Source: Lyngbya aestuarii BL J (GTDB taxonomy: Bacteria > Cyanobacteriota > Cyanobacteriia > Cyanobacteriales > Microcoleaceae). Taken from it: DNA of 64,000 nt. This document shows, piece by piece, positions 1 through 7,664 of the stretch. Under the pieces are notes generated by a model. It was not told the origin of the DNA. It saw nothing but the letters and a program-made list of their open reading frames with translations, and did no database searches. The stretch covers positions 1-64,000 of the forward strand of contig NZ_AUZM01000016.1 in NCBI RefSeq assembly GCF_000478195.2, in the 5' to 3' direction. Each line of letters starts with the position of its first letter. The first letter of the stretch is position 1. The position numbers were made by a program, and so were the translations under genes.

Positions 1-855
1 GGAACCGTTGAAAACGACGAAATTCTTGGAAATTCCAACAATAATACTCTCTTTGGAATGGGGGGAGATGACAATATTTATAGTCAAGATAGTGATGACT
101 TAATTTTTGGAAATGAAGGAAACGACCACATCGATACAGGCTTGGGAAATGATAGCATTTATGGCGGTAAAAATAATGATGCAGTCTGGGGAAAAGAGGG
201 AAATGATATGATTTGGGGGAATTTAGATTCAGATTCTCTCATGGGAAGTTCGGGAAATGATAGCATTTATGGCGGTCAAGAAGATGATTATATTTGGGGA
301 GGTTTGGGAGAAGATTGGCTGTTTGGTGATATTGGAAATGATGTCGTTAGCGGGGGTGATGACAATGATAATCTGTTTGGAAATCAAGGAAATGATGAAT
401 TGTTTGGAAATGGGGGAGATGACACCATTTTTGGCGGACAAAATAATGATAGTCTTTGCGGAGGAGAGGGTGAAGATTTACTCTTGGGAAATTTGGGTGA
501 GGATTTGATTTTAGGAGATACGGGCAATGATACAATGTATGGAGGTCAGGCTAATGATACGTTAGTTGGTGGAGAGGGTAACGATTTTATTAGTGGTGAT
601 TTGGGAAATGATACCCTCGTCGGTGAAAGCGGAAGCGATACTTTTGTCATTGGTTCTGGAAGCGATCTTTTACTTGACTTTGAGAACGGAACTGATAAAC
701 TATTATTAGCCCAAGAATTAACTTTTGAACAGTTGGCGATCGCTCAAGATACAAATTCAACTGTTATTCGTATCGCCAATACCAACGAATTAATTGCTAC
801 GTTAAACGGGGTTGATGCTGCTGTTATCAGTGCAGATGATTTTGTAACTTTGTAA
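1..855 (+). CDS. RTX (hemolysin-type calcium-binding repeat) protein, C-terminal part
   Basis: The reading frame is open from base 1, so the gene starts outside the window; about 284 residues are visible. Nearly all of the first 200 residues are glycine/aspartate-rich nonapeptide repeats of the GGxGxDxUx type (for example GGLGEDWLFG and GGEGNDFISG), which in this family fold as a calcium-binding parallel beta-roll. The last 60 residues (SGSDLLLDFENGTDKLLL and onward) match the usual end of such repeat blocks. Proteins of this kind are normally exported by type I secretion and act as surface-layer, adhesin or enzyme domains. The effector or enzymatic part, if any, is upstream and cannot be seen, so the exact role is unknown. 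A good intrinsic terminator follows the stop codon. Confidence 0.85.
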   Translation, partial: GTVENDEILGNSNNNTLFGMGGDDNIYSQDSDDLIFGNEGNDHIDTGLGNDSIYGGKNNDAVWGKEGNDMIWGNLDSDSLMGSSGNDSIYGGQEDDYIWGGLGEDWLFGDIGNDVVSGGDDNDNLFGNQGNDELFGNGGDDTIFGGQNNDSLCGGEGEDLLLGNLGEDLILGDTGNDTMYGGQANDTLVGGEGNDFISGDLGNDTLVGESGSDTFVIGSGSDLLLDFENGTDKLLLAQELTFEQLAIAQDTNSTVIRIANTNELIATLNGVDAAVISADDFVTL

Positions 856-878
856 TCGATTAAACTCGGTTCAATAAC

Positions 879-911
879 TACCCGATTTCTTCAATAATTC
901 GGGTATTTTTT
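879..911 (+). terminator. Intrinsic terminator of the RTX gene
   Basis: TACCCGA at 879-885 pairs with TCGGGTA at 899-905 and is followed by six T residues. It lies 24 bases after the RTX stop codon and isolates that gene from restriction-modification system I. Confidence 0.8.
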
Positions 912-1002
912 ATGTCTAAATTAGTTGATTGTAGATTTTTCTATGATAATTTAATGGTTTAAATACCTAGTTTCTTGAAAATCTGCTGATGTGACACATC
1001 GT

Positions 1003-1041
1003 CCGTAGACTGATAGTCCGCAGACATCTAAGTTATTAGTC
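1003..1041 (+). promoter_or_regulatory. Probable C-box operator of the controller protein
   Basis: GACTGATAGTC at 1008-1018 is an exact match to the GACTnnnAGTC half-operator known from restriction-modification controller (C) proteins. After exactly 4 bases (CGCA) a second, degenerate GAC...AGT half follows at 1023-1033, and another AGTC occurs at 1038-1041. The site ends 2 bases before the controller start codon at 1043. A strong left and weak right operator overlapping the promoter is the arrangement known for C-protein autoregulation; that this protein binds here is inference. Confidence 0.6.
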
Positions 1042-1042
1042 T

Positions 1043-1294
1043 ATGGAACCATCAAAAAAACAGATACTCCAGGCTTTGGGTAATTTAGTCAGACAACATC
1101 GCACAATGTTAGGGCTTTCGCAAGAAGAACTTGGGTTTCGTGCGAATTTAGATCGAACCTACATTTCGGGAGTCGAGCGAGGAATTAGAAACCCTTCACT
1201 GACAGCACTTGTGAGTTTGGCTAATGGCTTGGGAATAACTGTATCCGAACTTCTTGATGGACTAGAAGGGATGATCGCCAAACCCAATGAATAA
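1043..1294 (+). CDS. XRE-family HTH protein, probable R-M controller (C) protein
   Basis: This 83-residue protein is almost entirely one helix-turn-helix domain of the Cro/C1 type (about residues 12-70). The recognition region carries LDRTYISGVERGIRNPS, close to the LDRTYISxIERGxRNPS stretch typical of C proteins. Its stop overlaps the start of the putative endonuclease gene by 8 bases, implying translational coupling, and a GACTnnnAGTC box lies just before its start. C proteins delay endonuclease synthesis until the methyltransferase has protected the host DNA. Size, neighbour and operator all fit; the alternative is an ordinary phage-type repressor. Confidence 0.8.
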   Translation: MEPSKKQILQALGNLVRQHRTMLGLSQEELGFRANLDRTYISGVERGIRNPSLTALVSLANGLGITVSELLDGLEGMIAKPNE

Positions 1295-2186
1295 AATCAG
1301 AATTCACCAAAGCCGTAGTCACCGCAAAGCTTCTGAACGCTACAAAGACGTAACTTTCTATTATGAAGATGGAACAGTTTGGGAAGGTTCAATTCCCATT
1401 GAGTACCGTCGGACAGGAACCAATCTTTACGAAGAAAAAGAAATTCAAGAATACCTAAAAAAAGCCTACGATTATTGTCAACCTAGCAAGCGACAAGAAT
1501 GGCTAGCAGAACAGGAAAAATTTTGGGCGAGTAAGCGAAAGGAAGAAACATGGCAACTTTTTGAACAACTCAAAACCTTTAAATGGACTTGTGTTTCTTG
1601 TGTTTACAATAATCCTAACTGGGCGAGAAGAAATCAAGATCTCAAAGAAATGGGTTATACAATTGCAACAGATACAAACCGTTTTTGCGAACAATGTGGA
1701 AAACGCAGAACTTTTCTAATTTTGGTTCCTTTACCCAGAGGCGGTTTATCCGGTTACGAAATTTGGTCACAAGCTTTAAGGGAAAAAATTGTTAAAGTCC
1801 TGGGGAGCTACGATGCTTATGAAGGAAAAAGGGTCAAAAGCGAAAGTCTTTTACCCGATCATAAATTTCCGGAAATTAGATGGAATTTAGAAACAAAACG
1901 AAACTCTATTGAACATCTTACAGATGAAGAAATTAGACGAGATTTTCAGCTTTTATCGAATCAGCGAAATCTGCAAAAACGAGAAGTTTGTCGTAGCTGC
2001 TATCAGACTAATATTCGAGGATATCCCTTTGGAATAAAATTTTACTCCCAAGGTAACGAACAATGGTCTGAGGAGATTCCAAAAACAGGAAAAGAAGCGG
2101 AACAGGGTTGTTTGGGTTGCGGTTGGTATGACTTAGAAGCTTGGCGTCAAGCTGTTAATCAGAAATTAAAAGAGTTTTCTGAATAA
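1287..2186 (+). CDS. Putative type II restriction endonuclease, HNH-like, with zinc-binding cysteines
   Basis: This 299-residue protein is translationally coupled to the controller gene and faces a C5 cytosine methyltransferase, the context expected of a restriction enzyme. The C-terminal half has LLPDHKFPEIRW, then FQLLSNQRNLQKREVCRSC, resembling the DH...N...K plus cysteine pattern of beta-beta-alpha-metal (HNH) restriction enzymes. Four CxxC-type pairs (CVSC, CEQC, CRSC, CLGC) suggest two zinc ribbons. The N-terminal 90 residues are charged and of unknown role. The recognition sequence cannot be read from the protein. The assignment rests on context plus the HNH-like motif; it does not look like a PD-(D/E)xK enzyme. 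Confidence 0.65.
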   Translation: MNKIRIHQSRSHRKASERYKDVTFYYEDGTVWEGSIPIEYRRTGTNLYEEKEIQEYLKKAYDYCQPSKRQEWLAEQEKFWASKRKEETWQLFEQLKTFKWTCVSCVYNNPNWARRNQDLKEMGYTIATDTNRFCEQCGKRRTFLILVPLPRGGLSGYEIWSQALREKIVKVLGSYDAYEGKRVKSESLLPDHKFPEIRWNLETKRNSIEHLTDEEIRRDFQLLSNQRNLQKREVCRSCYQTNIRGYPFGIKFYSQGNEQWSEEIPKTGKEAEQGCLGCGWYDLEAWRQAVNQKLKEFSE

Positions 2187-2199
2187 CTCGAATTCACTT

Positions 2200-3489
2200 T
2201 TATTTTGACTCATTTTGTGAGATCATAGACAAGTATGGAAGCAGTGCATATCCTATACATTCAGCCAAACGGGGCGGGACAGCATTACCAATTTGCCACA
2301 TGGCTTTTTTCATCGTTCCTTCAAAAATAAATGTATCAGGAAATGTCTGTAATCTCGCCATCTCTCGCGCCGAAATTACCCGATTTAGGTAAGGGTGAAT
2401 GTGAGTTCCTCCATGATTTTCTTTAACTGTCATGCTAGGTTTACCCGGATATTGACGTTTAAAAGCATCCGCATAGCTTTTATATAAAGAACCCCCCGGA
2501 GGAACTTGAGCAATTCTTTCCATGTATTCAGGAGAATGGCGAGTCCATTGGTGATTAATTTCAGGAATCGGGGTGTATTCGGGAAGGTCAGATATTGCTG
2601 ACTCAATGGGAATATATTCATCGGGTAAAAGTTGGGGTTTGGGATAGGGATTCAACATTCCAAATCGGTTGGCTATAAATATAGCACGGGGTCGAATTTG
2701 TGGAACTCCATAAGCCGCAGATTCAAGGATTGCAACCGAAATATTATTGTAGCCAATTGCTTTAAATTTTTCAAAAATTGACCGTTTTACCGTTCCGCCT
2801 TTCATCGTTAAAATTCCCGGCACATTTTCCATGATGATATACCAAGGACGTACCGCTTCTACAACTCTGATAAACTCTAGAAATAAGTAATTTCTCGGAT
2901 CGTCCGCTTTCCGTTTTCCGGCGACGGAGAATCCTTGACAGGGTGGGCCACCAACAACCAAATGAACTTCAGGATTGTCAATTTTTCTCAACCATTCTGC
3001 GGGATTAAATTCTTCTATATTTCCGCAAAAATGATTACAATCTGGAAAGTTTTTGACATGAGTTGCTGATGCAATTGGGTTATTTTCTACACTAGCAATG
3101 GCTTGAAAACCTGCTTGTACTAAACCTTGGGTAAACCCTCCAGCACCACTAAAAAGATCGATAAACGTATAATTGGAGGTTAAACTTGATTTATTTTCCC
3201 CAATATCAATGAATATCTTGGCCGAATCATCTTCAGAATTTAGTTCTAGTTCTCGCTGAAGTCGCTCGTAGCGTCCCAGTTTAACTTTCTTGATATTTGG
3301 CTCAAGAGTTTGGGTTTGTTCCTCGGATGAAAAAAGGGATAATTGCACCGATTTTTCATTATACTTTTCTTGAGTAGTTTTGGATTGAGATTTAAAATTT
3401 GACTGGTGTTCTAGTTGGTCTTGGTGTTGTTCGCGATCGACAGTAAAGTTTTCACCTTCTGAAAATAAAGATAACTGTACGGGTTTCAC
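2200..3489 (-). CDS. DNA (cytosine-5-)-methyltransferase of R-M system I
   Basis: This 429-residue protein carries the ordered C5-methyltransferase motifs: I (FIDLFSGAGGFTQGL, near residue 109), IV with the catalytic cysteine (GGPPCQGFS), VI (ENVPG), VIII (QIRPRA) and X (GNAVPPRLA). It transfers a methyl group from S-adenosylmethionine to C5 of cytosine and should protect the target of the convergent endonuclease gene, whose stop lies 13 bases away. The first 105 residues precede the catalytic domain and contain VQLSLFS twice (near residues 4 and 48). QLSLF is the consensus sliding-clamp-binding pentapeptide, so the extension may tether the enzyme to replication forks; that is inference. Target specificity is unknown. 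Confidence 0.93.
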   Translation of the reverse strand: MKPVQLSLFSEGENFTVDREQHQDQLEHQSNFKSQSKTTQEKYNEKSVQLSLFSSEEQTQTLEPNIKKVKLGRYERLQRELELNSEDDSAKIFIDIGENKSSLTSNYTFIDLFSGAGGFTQGLVQAGFQAIASVENNPIASATHVKNFPDCNHFCGNIEEFNPAEWLRKIDNPEVHLVVGGPPCQGFSVAGKRKADDPRNYLFLEFIRVVEAVRPWYIIMENVPGILTMKGGTVKRSIFEKFKAIGYNNISVAILESAAYGVPQIRPRAIFIANRFGMLNPYPKPQLLPDEYIPIESAISDLPEYTPIPEINHQWTRHSPEYMERIAQVPPGGSLYKSYADAFKRQYPGKPSMTVKENHGGTHIHPYLNRVISAREMARLQTFPDTFIFEGTMKKAMWQIGNAVPPRLAECIGYALLPYLSMISQNESK

Positions 3490-3588
3490 TTGACTCTAAT
3501 ACAAATACTGCTTTATCATGATTTATTGTATAATATCATAGGTTTTGAATATTAGTTTTGTGTTTCAGACAACACAAAGAGATTTGTT

Positions 3589-3766
3589 GAGTTGAACGAA
3601 CTGAAACCCAACAATCCTCTGAGAATGTTGGGTCTCGTAAACTCGACACCAACCTACAAATAAATTAGTCTTCAAACAGTAGGTTGGGTTGAACGAACTA
3701 AAACCCAACAATTCACTCAAAATGTTGAGTCTCGTCAACTCGACACCAACCTACAAATAAATTAGT
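3589..3766. repeat. Two tandem copies of a GTAGGTTGG-type palindromic dispersed repeat
   Basis: Two copies of about 80 bp (3589-3669 and 3686-3766) sit 97 bp apart and both end in ACCAACCTACAAATAAATTAGT. The second copy has outer arms GTAGGTTGG (3679-3687) and CCAACCTAC (3746-3754), and both have an inner CCCAACA/TGTTGGG-type pair, so each can fold into a cruciform. Elements with this core are common non-coding repeats in cyanobacteria. They lie directly upstream of the methyltransferase gene. Confidence 0.8.
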
Positions 3767-3774
3767 TCCGATTT

Positions 3775-4062
3775 TTATAACTCAAAGTTACAAATTGCAT
3801 CCCCATCATTTGAATAAGGATTTTGCAAACATTCTAATTCTTGAATCCTCTCATCTTTAGTTCGGTTCAGCATTTCCAATTGTTGAATCTGTTCTTTCAA
3901 TTCCCGAACATATTTTAATTCGTCAATAGAAATAAGTTGACCGTGACGTAATTCAAACACAACCTGCTTCAGTTCATCGGCGCTCATTGGAATTAACACC
4001 AACGAAACAGGAGCAAACGAATCCGATTGCTGGACATTTCCAGCAAAATTTGATATGCTCAT
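3775..4062 (-). CDS. Hypothetical small coiled-coil protein
   Basis: I do not recognise this 95-residue protein. Residues 30-75 (MSADELKQVVFELRHGQLIS and the following ELKEQIQQLEMLNRTKDERIQELE) form a charged amphipathic helix with coiled-coil heptads. There is no signal peptide or membrane segment. It stands alone between a repeat block and a gene-free stretch with several palindromes. No clear ribosome-binding site precedes the ATG. The coherent coiled-coil suggests it is real, but support is limited to its composition. Confidence 0.5.
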   Translation of the reverse strand: MSISNFAGNVQQSDSFAPVSLVLIPMSADELKQVVFELRHGQLISIDELKYVRELKEQIQQLEMLNRTKDERIQELECLQNPYSNDGDAICNFEL

Positions 4063-4087
4063 AACATTAGAAAAAAATCAACATTTG

Positions 4088-4163
4088 TAAGACGACCTCT
4101 TTCAAGTCCCTCTGATGGTACTGCTAATACCATTTGAGTAGGATACAGGGGTCTTATTTTTTT
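4088..4163 (+). terminator. Structured element ending in a T-run
   Basis: TAAGAC at 4088-4093 pairs with GTCTTA at 4151-4156, which is followed by seven T residues. Inside it ATGGTA/TACCAT (4115-4120 and 4127-4132) forms a second hairpin. On the plus strand this looks like the end of a small RNA, but no promoter or gene on that strand is evident nearby, so its role is uncertain. It also lies in the leader of the minus-strand gene starting at 4062. Confidence 0.4.
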
Positions 4164-4209
4164 GAATCATAGCATAAATATCCTCAAAAATGTCAAGGGT
4201 TTATTGGGC

Positions 4210-4267
4210 GATCATTTTAATCAGAGGAGTGATCAAAATGATCAGATGGGAGTGGTCAAAATGACCA
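4210..4267. promoter_or_regulatory. Array of three related palindromes (operator- or iteron-like)
   Basis: Three units of about 22 bp follow one another: GATCATTTTAATC (about 4210-4222), TGATCAAAATGATCA (4230-4244) and TGGTCAAAATGACCA (4253-4267), each followed by a purine-rich AGGGGAG-like linker. A related palindrome AGGTCATTTTTGACCT is at 4411-4426. Regular helical spacing suggests cooperative binding of a dimeric regulator. The target gene could be the coiled-coil gene at 4062 (minus) or hemC at 4665 (plus). No plasmid-type replication gene is near. Confidence 0.5.
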
Positions 4268-4664
4268 TAGGGGAGCGAACATTTTTATAATGTCAAATCC
4301 CAAATGGCACTGCAAACGTCAATTAGTCATAAGTTTTTTGTTGGTTTCAATCCCTGTTGAGTAGGGCATTTTAGATTTTTTGGTACAGATTAATCAAACC
4401 TCTTTTAGTGAGGTCATTTTTGACCTTGATACTGCTTAGATAAGCTCAGAGCTAAAATTTTAAAGGGCTAGTAAACCCAAAAATTGACTATGGTATACAG
4501 GCTCAAACGTTAAAGCGATGATCATTTTTTGAAAAATTCCCCGTCACCGCCTCAGACTGTTAAGGATAGTTACCAAATTTTCGGCAAACACCAACCGACG
4601 TCCCCCGTTGCGGTACGCTAAAGAATGGACAAAAAACCAACGATAACAAGCGATCGCACACAGC
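4268..4664. other. Gene-free stretch upstream of hemC
   Basis: No coding region is supported here. It contains a lone CRISPR-repeat-like sequence beginning GTTTCAATCCCT at 4344, with CCCT/AGGG arms at 4352-4355 and 4363-4366, and the fourth palindrome at 4411-4426. The last 100 bases before hemC are GC-richer and may hold its promoter, which I cannot place precisely. Confidence 0.5.
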
Positions 4665-5630
4665 ATGACAACCGTATCTGCCCCCAGTCGAACCGTTCGG
4701 ATCGGTTCACGCAAAAGTCAACTCGCACTCGTCCAAACCTATTGGGTGCAAGCCGAACTTCAGAAGCACTTCCCGGATATCGAATTTGAAGTGCATACCA
4801 TGTCAACCCAAGGCGATAAAATCTTAGATGTCGCCCTCGCTAAAATTGGGGATAAAGGACTCTTTACCAAAGAACTCGAAGTCGGAATGCTCAACCACGA
4901 AACCGACATCGCCGTTCACTCCCTCAAAGATCTTCCGACAAACCTTCCCGAAGGATTAATGTTAGGATGCGTCACCGAACGGGAAAACCCCGCAGATGCA
5001 GTTGTTCTACACGAAAAACACAAAGACAAACAACTCGAAACCCTTCCCGAAGGTGCCGTTATCGGAACATCTTCCCTGCGGAGACTCGCCCAACTGCGTC
5101 ACCATTTCCCCCATTTTGAATTTAAAGATATTCGCGGAAACCTCAACACCCGCCTGCAAAAACTCGACGAAGGCGGCTATGATGCGATTATTCTAGCAGT
5201 AGCAGGACTGACACGCTTGGGAATGGGCGATCGCATTCATCAAACCATTTCCCCCGATGTCTCCCTCCACGCCGTCGGACAAGGGGCTTTGGGGATAGAA
5301 TGTCGGGATGGGGATGAGAAGATTTTAGAAGTGATTAAAGTCTTAGAACACACTCCCACCGCCCAACGTTGTCACGCCGAACGTGCTTTTTTACGGGAAC
5401 TAGAAGGGGGTTGTCAGGTTCCCATCGGGGTAAATACCCAAGTAGAAAACAACCAACTGACGCTAATTGGAATGGTTGCCAGTTTGGATGGAAAACGCCT
5501 AATTCGCGATACGGTTAGTGGAGAAGCAAGCAACGCCGAACAGTTAGGAATTGATCTGGCCCATCGTTTGAGAGAACAAGGTGCCAAGGAAATTTTAGAT
5601 CAAATCTTTGCTGAAATTCAACGGCAATAG
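4665..5630 (+). CDS. hemC: Hydroxymethylbilane synthase (porphobilinogen deaminase)
   Basis: This 321-residue enzyme joins four porphobilinogen molecules into hydroxymethylbilane (EC 2.5.1.61) in the tetrapyrrole pathway feeding chlorophyll, heme, bilins and cobalamin. It begins with the family-typical [15 protein letters not shown], has HSLKDLPT (near residue 85) in the active site, [11 protein letters not shown] in the phosphate-binding region, and [10 protein letters not shown] near residue 250, whose cysteine binds the dipyrromethane cofactor. Length is normal. It stands alone, preceded by about 600 gene-free bases and followed by a repeat-rich gap. Nothing suggests damage. Confidence 0.97.
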   Translation: MTTVSAPSRTVRIGSRKSQLALVQTYWVQAELQKHFPDIEFEVHTMSTQGDKILDVALAKIGDKGLFTKELEVGMLNHETDIAVHSLKDLPTNLPEGLMLGCVTERENPADAVVLHEKHKDKQLETLPEGAVIGTSSLRRLAQLRHHFPHFEFKDIRGNLNTRLQKLDEGGYDAIILAVAGLTRLGMGDRIHQTISPDVSLHAVGQGALGIECRDGDEKILEVIKVLEHTPTAQRCHAERAFLRELEGGCQVPIGVNTQVENNQLTLIGMVASLDGKRLIRDTVSGEASNAEQLGIDLAHRLREQGAKEILDQIFAEIQRQ

Positions 5631-5745
5631 GCGTGTGAAGAAGTTAGTTGTTGGTTGTCAGTTTGGCGGGAACGGAGAAACGAACGGTTAAACACGGTTT
5701 GGGGGAACTCTCCACCTAAAAAACTGATAACTAATCTCTATAGAA

Positions 5746-5790
5746 ACTTATTTCCAGATGAAATGGGACCGTTCTTGTATGGAAATAAGT
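5746..5790. repeat. 10-bp perfect inverted repeat in the GH108 leader
   Basis: ACTTATTTCC at 5746-5755 is perfectly complementary to GGAAATAAGT at 5781-5790, with 25 bases between. It overlaps the two upstream in-frame ATG codons (5758, 5779) of the next gene, favouring translation start at 5821. Just upstream (5648-5735) TTAGTT...GTCAGTTT and AAACTGATAACTAA form a further degenerate inverted repeat. Confidence 0.6.
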
Positions 5791-5820
5791 ATAACTAACC
5801 TCTCTAATTCTTCTCCCAAT

Positions 5821-6603
5821 ATGACTGAAAAACTTAATCCGTTTGCGATCGCTCTCCAGTTTACCCTGAAGTGGGAAGGCGGCGCCGGACATCCCCAAGA
5901 TTTGGGCGGTATTGTTCAATATGGCATTACCCAAGCCACGTTTGACACCTATCTTCGCCGTCAAGGTTTACCTTTAAAATCAGTGATCGATATTACTGCT
6001 GAGGAACTCAAACAAGTCTATTTAGAGATGTATTGGAAACCCTCAAAAGCAGACTTGATGGTTTTACCTTTAGCCATTGTTCACTTTGATACTGCCGTTA
6101 ATTTTAGTGTTAGAGGAAGTATAGAATTTTTACAAGAAGCCTTGGGGGGATTAGTAATTGATGGACGTATGGGCCCCAATAGCGAAGCGGTTTTAGAACA
6201 GAATAACAGTTTAGAAACAGCCCAACGCTATTGTCAAGCTCGGATTAATTATCGTTACCAACGAGTTCAAGTCAACGCTTCTCAGGAAATCTTTCTAGAA
6301 GGATGGCTAAAACGAGATCGGGATTTACTCAGTTATATCTCGCAACTGCAAGAAAATCCAGAAACTCAAACCCCTACTCCGAGTGAACCGATTTCAGGCA
6401 ATTGCCCAACTCCTGAAATTGTAGACAAACTAGAGCAAGCGATCAACTTACTCCAAGACGTATTGGATCAACTCAAGGAGTCGAAAGTTATAGCGCAACG
6501 CGGGCGGGAACAGGGAACAGCGCTTGCCTTGCGGCCCGGCGGTTTCCGGCGAGACTTAGTTTGCAATCTTAGGGAACACCGGATCAGGGAACAGAAGAGA
6601 TAA
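5821..6603 (+). CDS. GH108-type lysozyme-like protein with peptidoglycan-binding helix domain
   Basis: From ATG 5821 this is a 260-residue protein. Residues 5-90 match glycoside hydrolase family 108 (FTLKWEGG, where the glutamate is the expected catalytic residue, then LGGIVQYGITQATFD). Residues 80-160 match the associated C-terminal peptidoglycan-binding helix domain (FDTAVNFSVRGSIEFLQEAL, then DGRMGPNSEAVL). It should cleave the peptidoglycan glycan chain; related enzymes occur in phages and as bacterial autolysins. No signal peptide is visible. The last 40 residues are encoded by a dispersed repeat that has replaced the natural end. Upstream in-frame starts at 5758 and 5779 are possible but lie inside an inverted repeat. 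Confidence 0.8.
   Translation: MTEKLNPFAIALQFTLKWEGGAGHPQDLGGIVQYGITQATFDTYLRRQGLPLKSVIDITAEELKQVYLEMYWKPSKADLMVLPLAIVHFDTAVNFSVRGSIEFLQEALGGLVIDGRMGPNSEAVLEQNNSLETAQRYCQARINYRYQRVQVNASQEIFLEGWLKRDRDLLSYISQLQENPETQTPTPSEPISGNCPTPEIVDKLEQAINLLQDVLDQLKESKVIAQRGREQGTALALRPGGFRRDLVCNLREHRIREQKR
6491..6597. repeat. Dispersed GGGAACAGGGAACA repeat forming the end of the GH108 gene
   Basis: TATAGCGC, GCGGGAACAGGGAACA and AACACCGGATCAGGGAACAG occur here and again at 15541-15594, where they are non-coding. Here the repeat is split by about 50 bases of TTGCGGCCCGGCGG-type sequence and is read through as coding sequence, giving an arginine-rich tail. Confidence 0.75.
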
Positions 6604-6814
6604 ATGCCTATAGTGCAAGGCTTTGAGCAATTTCTTACAATGGCGATCTGTAAATAGACGACTCGCGACTTGCTATAAACCTTCCCCCTCAGAAATTCGA
6701 TCCGGCAATTGAGAAGAAAAAGTATTGAATGTCAGAAAATCTAGAAAAATATGCAGATTCTCGAAAAAGTCTCCCCAATTTCTTAAACCCTGTCCTGATG
6801 GGAGGTTTACCCTC
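6604..6814. other. Intergenic stretch, no feature seen
   Basis: About 210 bases between the GH108 gene and the convergent secreted-protein gene. ATGGGAGGTTTACCCTCC near 6797-6814 forms GGAGGTTTACCCTCC, a GGAGG/CCTCC hairpin at the tail of the minus-strand gene, without a T-run. Confidence 0.4.
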
Positions 6815-7411
6815 CTAATTTCCCGCTTTTCTTTGACTTAAATCCGATTTACAAGTCTCTAAAATTTGGCGATCCGCTTGACTTATAGATTCAATCGGGT
6901 AAAATCCCTCTAGTGAAACCCGCTGATCGGCTCCCCCGGAAGTGGAAGCAGCCACAACTGAGGGATTAAAGCCAATCGCATAAGGATGTGTTTCCTGAGT
7001 GTAAGTATCGACAACCGTTAAAGCTAACCCATTGCCTTGAGGAGTTCCCCAAAAACAATCAAACGTAGAATGCGGCATATAGAAAGCACCCACCATCTGA
7101 CCCTGGTTGATCTCAAACACCATGTAAGCAAGGCCTATTTGATCCCGTTGGGGAGATTGACCATAGAGGTAAACCCCATTGTCAAGAAAACGTGTTCCTG
7201 GTTCAAAAGACTGAGCAACTACAGTTTTTGGTTGGAAGCCATTCGTCGGATTAGCTTGCGCCATCTGCGTTGGCAATGGACTATTCAAAAAACTAATTAT
7301 TAAAAGAAATAAAAGATTGATAGAATTGCAGTTGTTTAATAAATTGCGATGACGCACCCTTTGAAACCCTGATTCAAATAATTGATCCTGTGGCATTTTG
7401 ATAATCCTCAA
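6815..7411 (-). CDS. Conserved-type hypothetical exported protein
   Basis: I do not recognise a named family in this 198-residue protein. A hydrophobic stretch at residues 31-48 (SINLLFLLIISFLNS) followed by TQMAQA looks like a signal peptide with a long N-region, predicting export to periplasm or thylakoid lumen. The mature part (residues 60-185) has beta-rich sequence with GVYLYGQSPQ, YMVFEINQGQMVGAFYMPHS and two cysteines (C124 region and C185 region) that could pair. It is followed by a 550-base gap upstream of glgA and is monocistronic. Confidence 0.6.
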   Translation of the reverse strand: MRIIKMPQDQLFESGFQRVRHRNLLNNCNSINLLFLLIISFLNSPLPTQMAQANPTNGFQPKTVVAQSFEPGTRFLDNGVYLYGQSPQRDQIGLAYMVFEINQGQMVGAFYMPHSTFDCFWGTPQGNGLALTVVDTYTQETHPYAIGFNPSVVAASTSGGADQRVSLEGFYPIESISQADRQILETCKSDLSQRKAGN

Positions 7412-7664
7412 ACATGATGGTCAATAGGGCAGAAAAAACAATATTGCTATTCGTTGATCTGATCCCAAAATTAATCGACCCTATTTCCAACATACAATAA
7501 GAAATAGAGGGTGCCTATAATCCGTCTAGCCTAACTGACTTGAATTGTCCTCGACTGTATCAAAATATTCAAACAGTCAGCTTTCTGAGGCGATCAAAAC
7601 CAATCATTAGAAATGTTAAGAAATACGGTAGAATCGTTGAGAATCTCAAACAGACCACAATCGT

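Noticed and set aside
229-535. Several minus- and plus-strand frames inside the RTX repeats
   Set aside because: They are shadow frames of a strongly biased, repeat-rich gene and contain no recognisable domain.
4344-4380. CRISPR array
   Set aside because: Only a single repeat-like sequence exists, without spacers or cas genes.
7037-7303. Plus-strand frame opposite the exported protein gene
   Set aside because: No ribosome-binding site or domain; it lies inside a minus-strand gene with a clear signal peptide.
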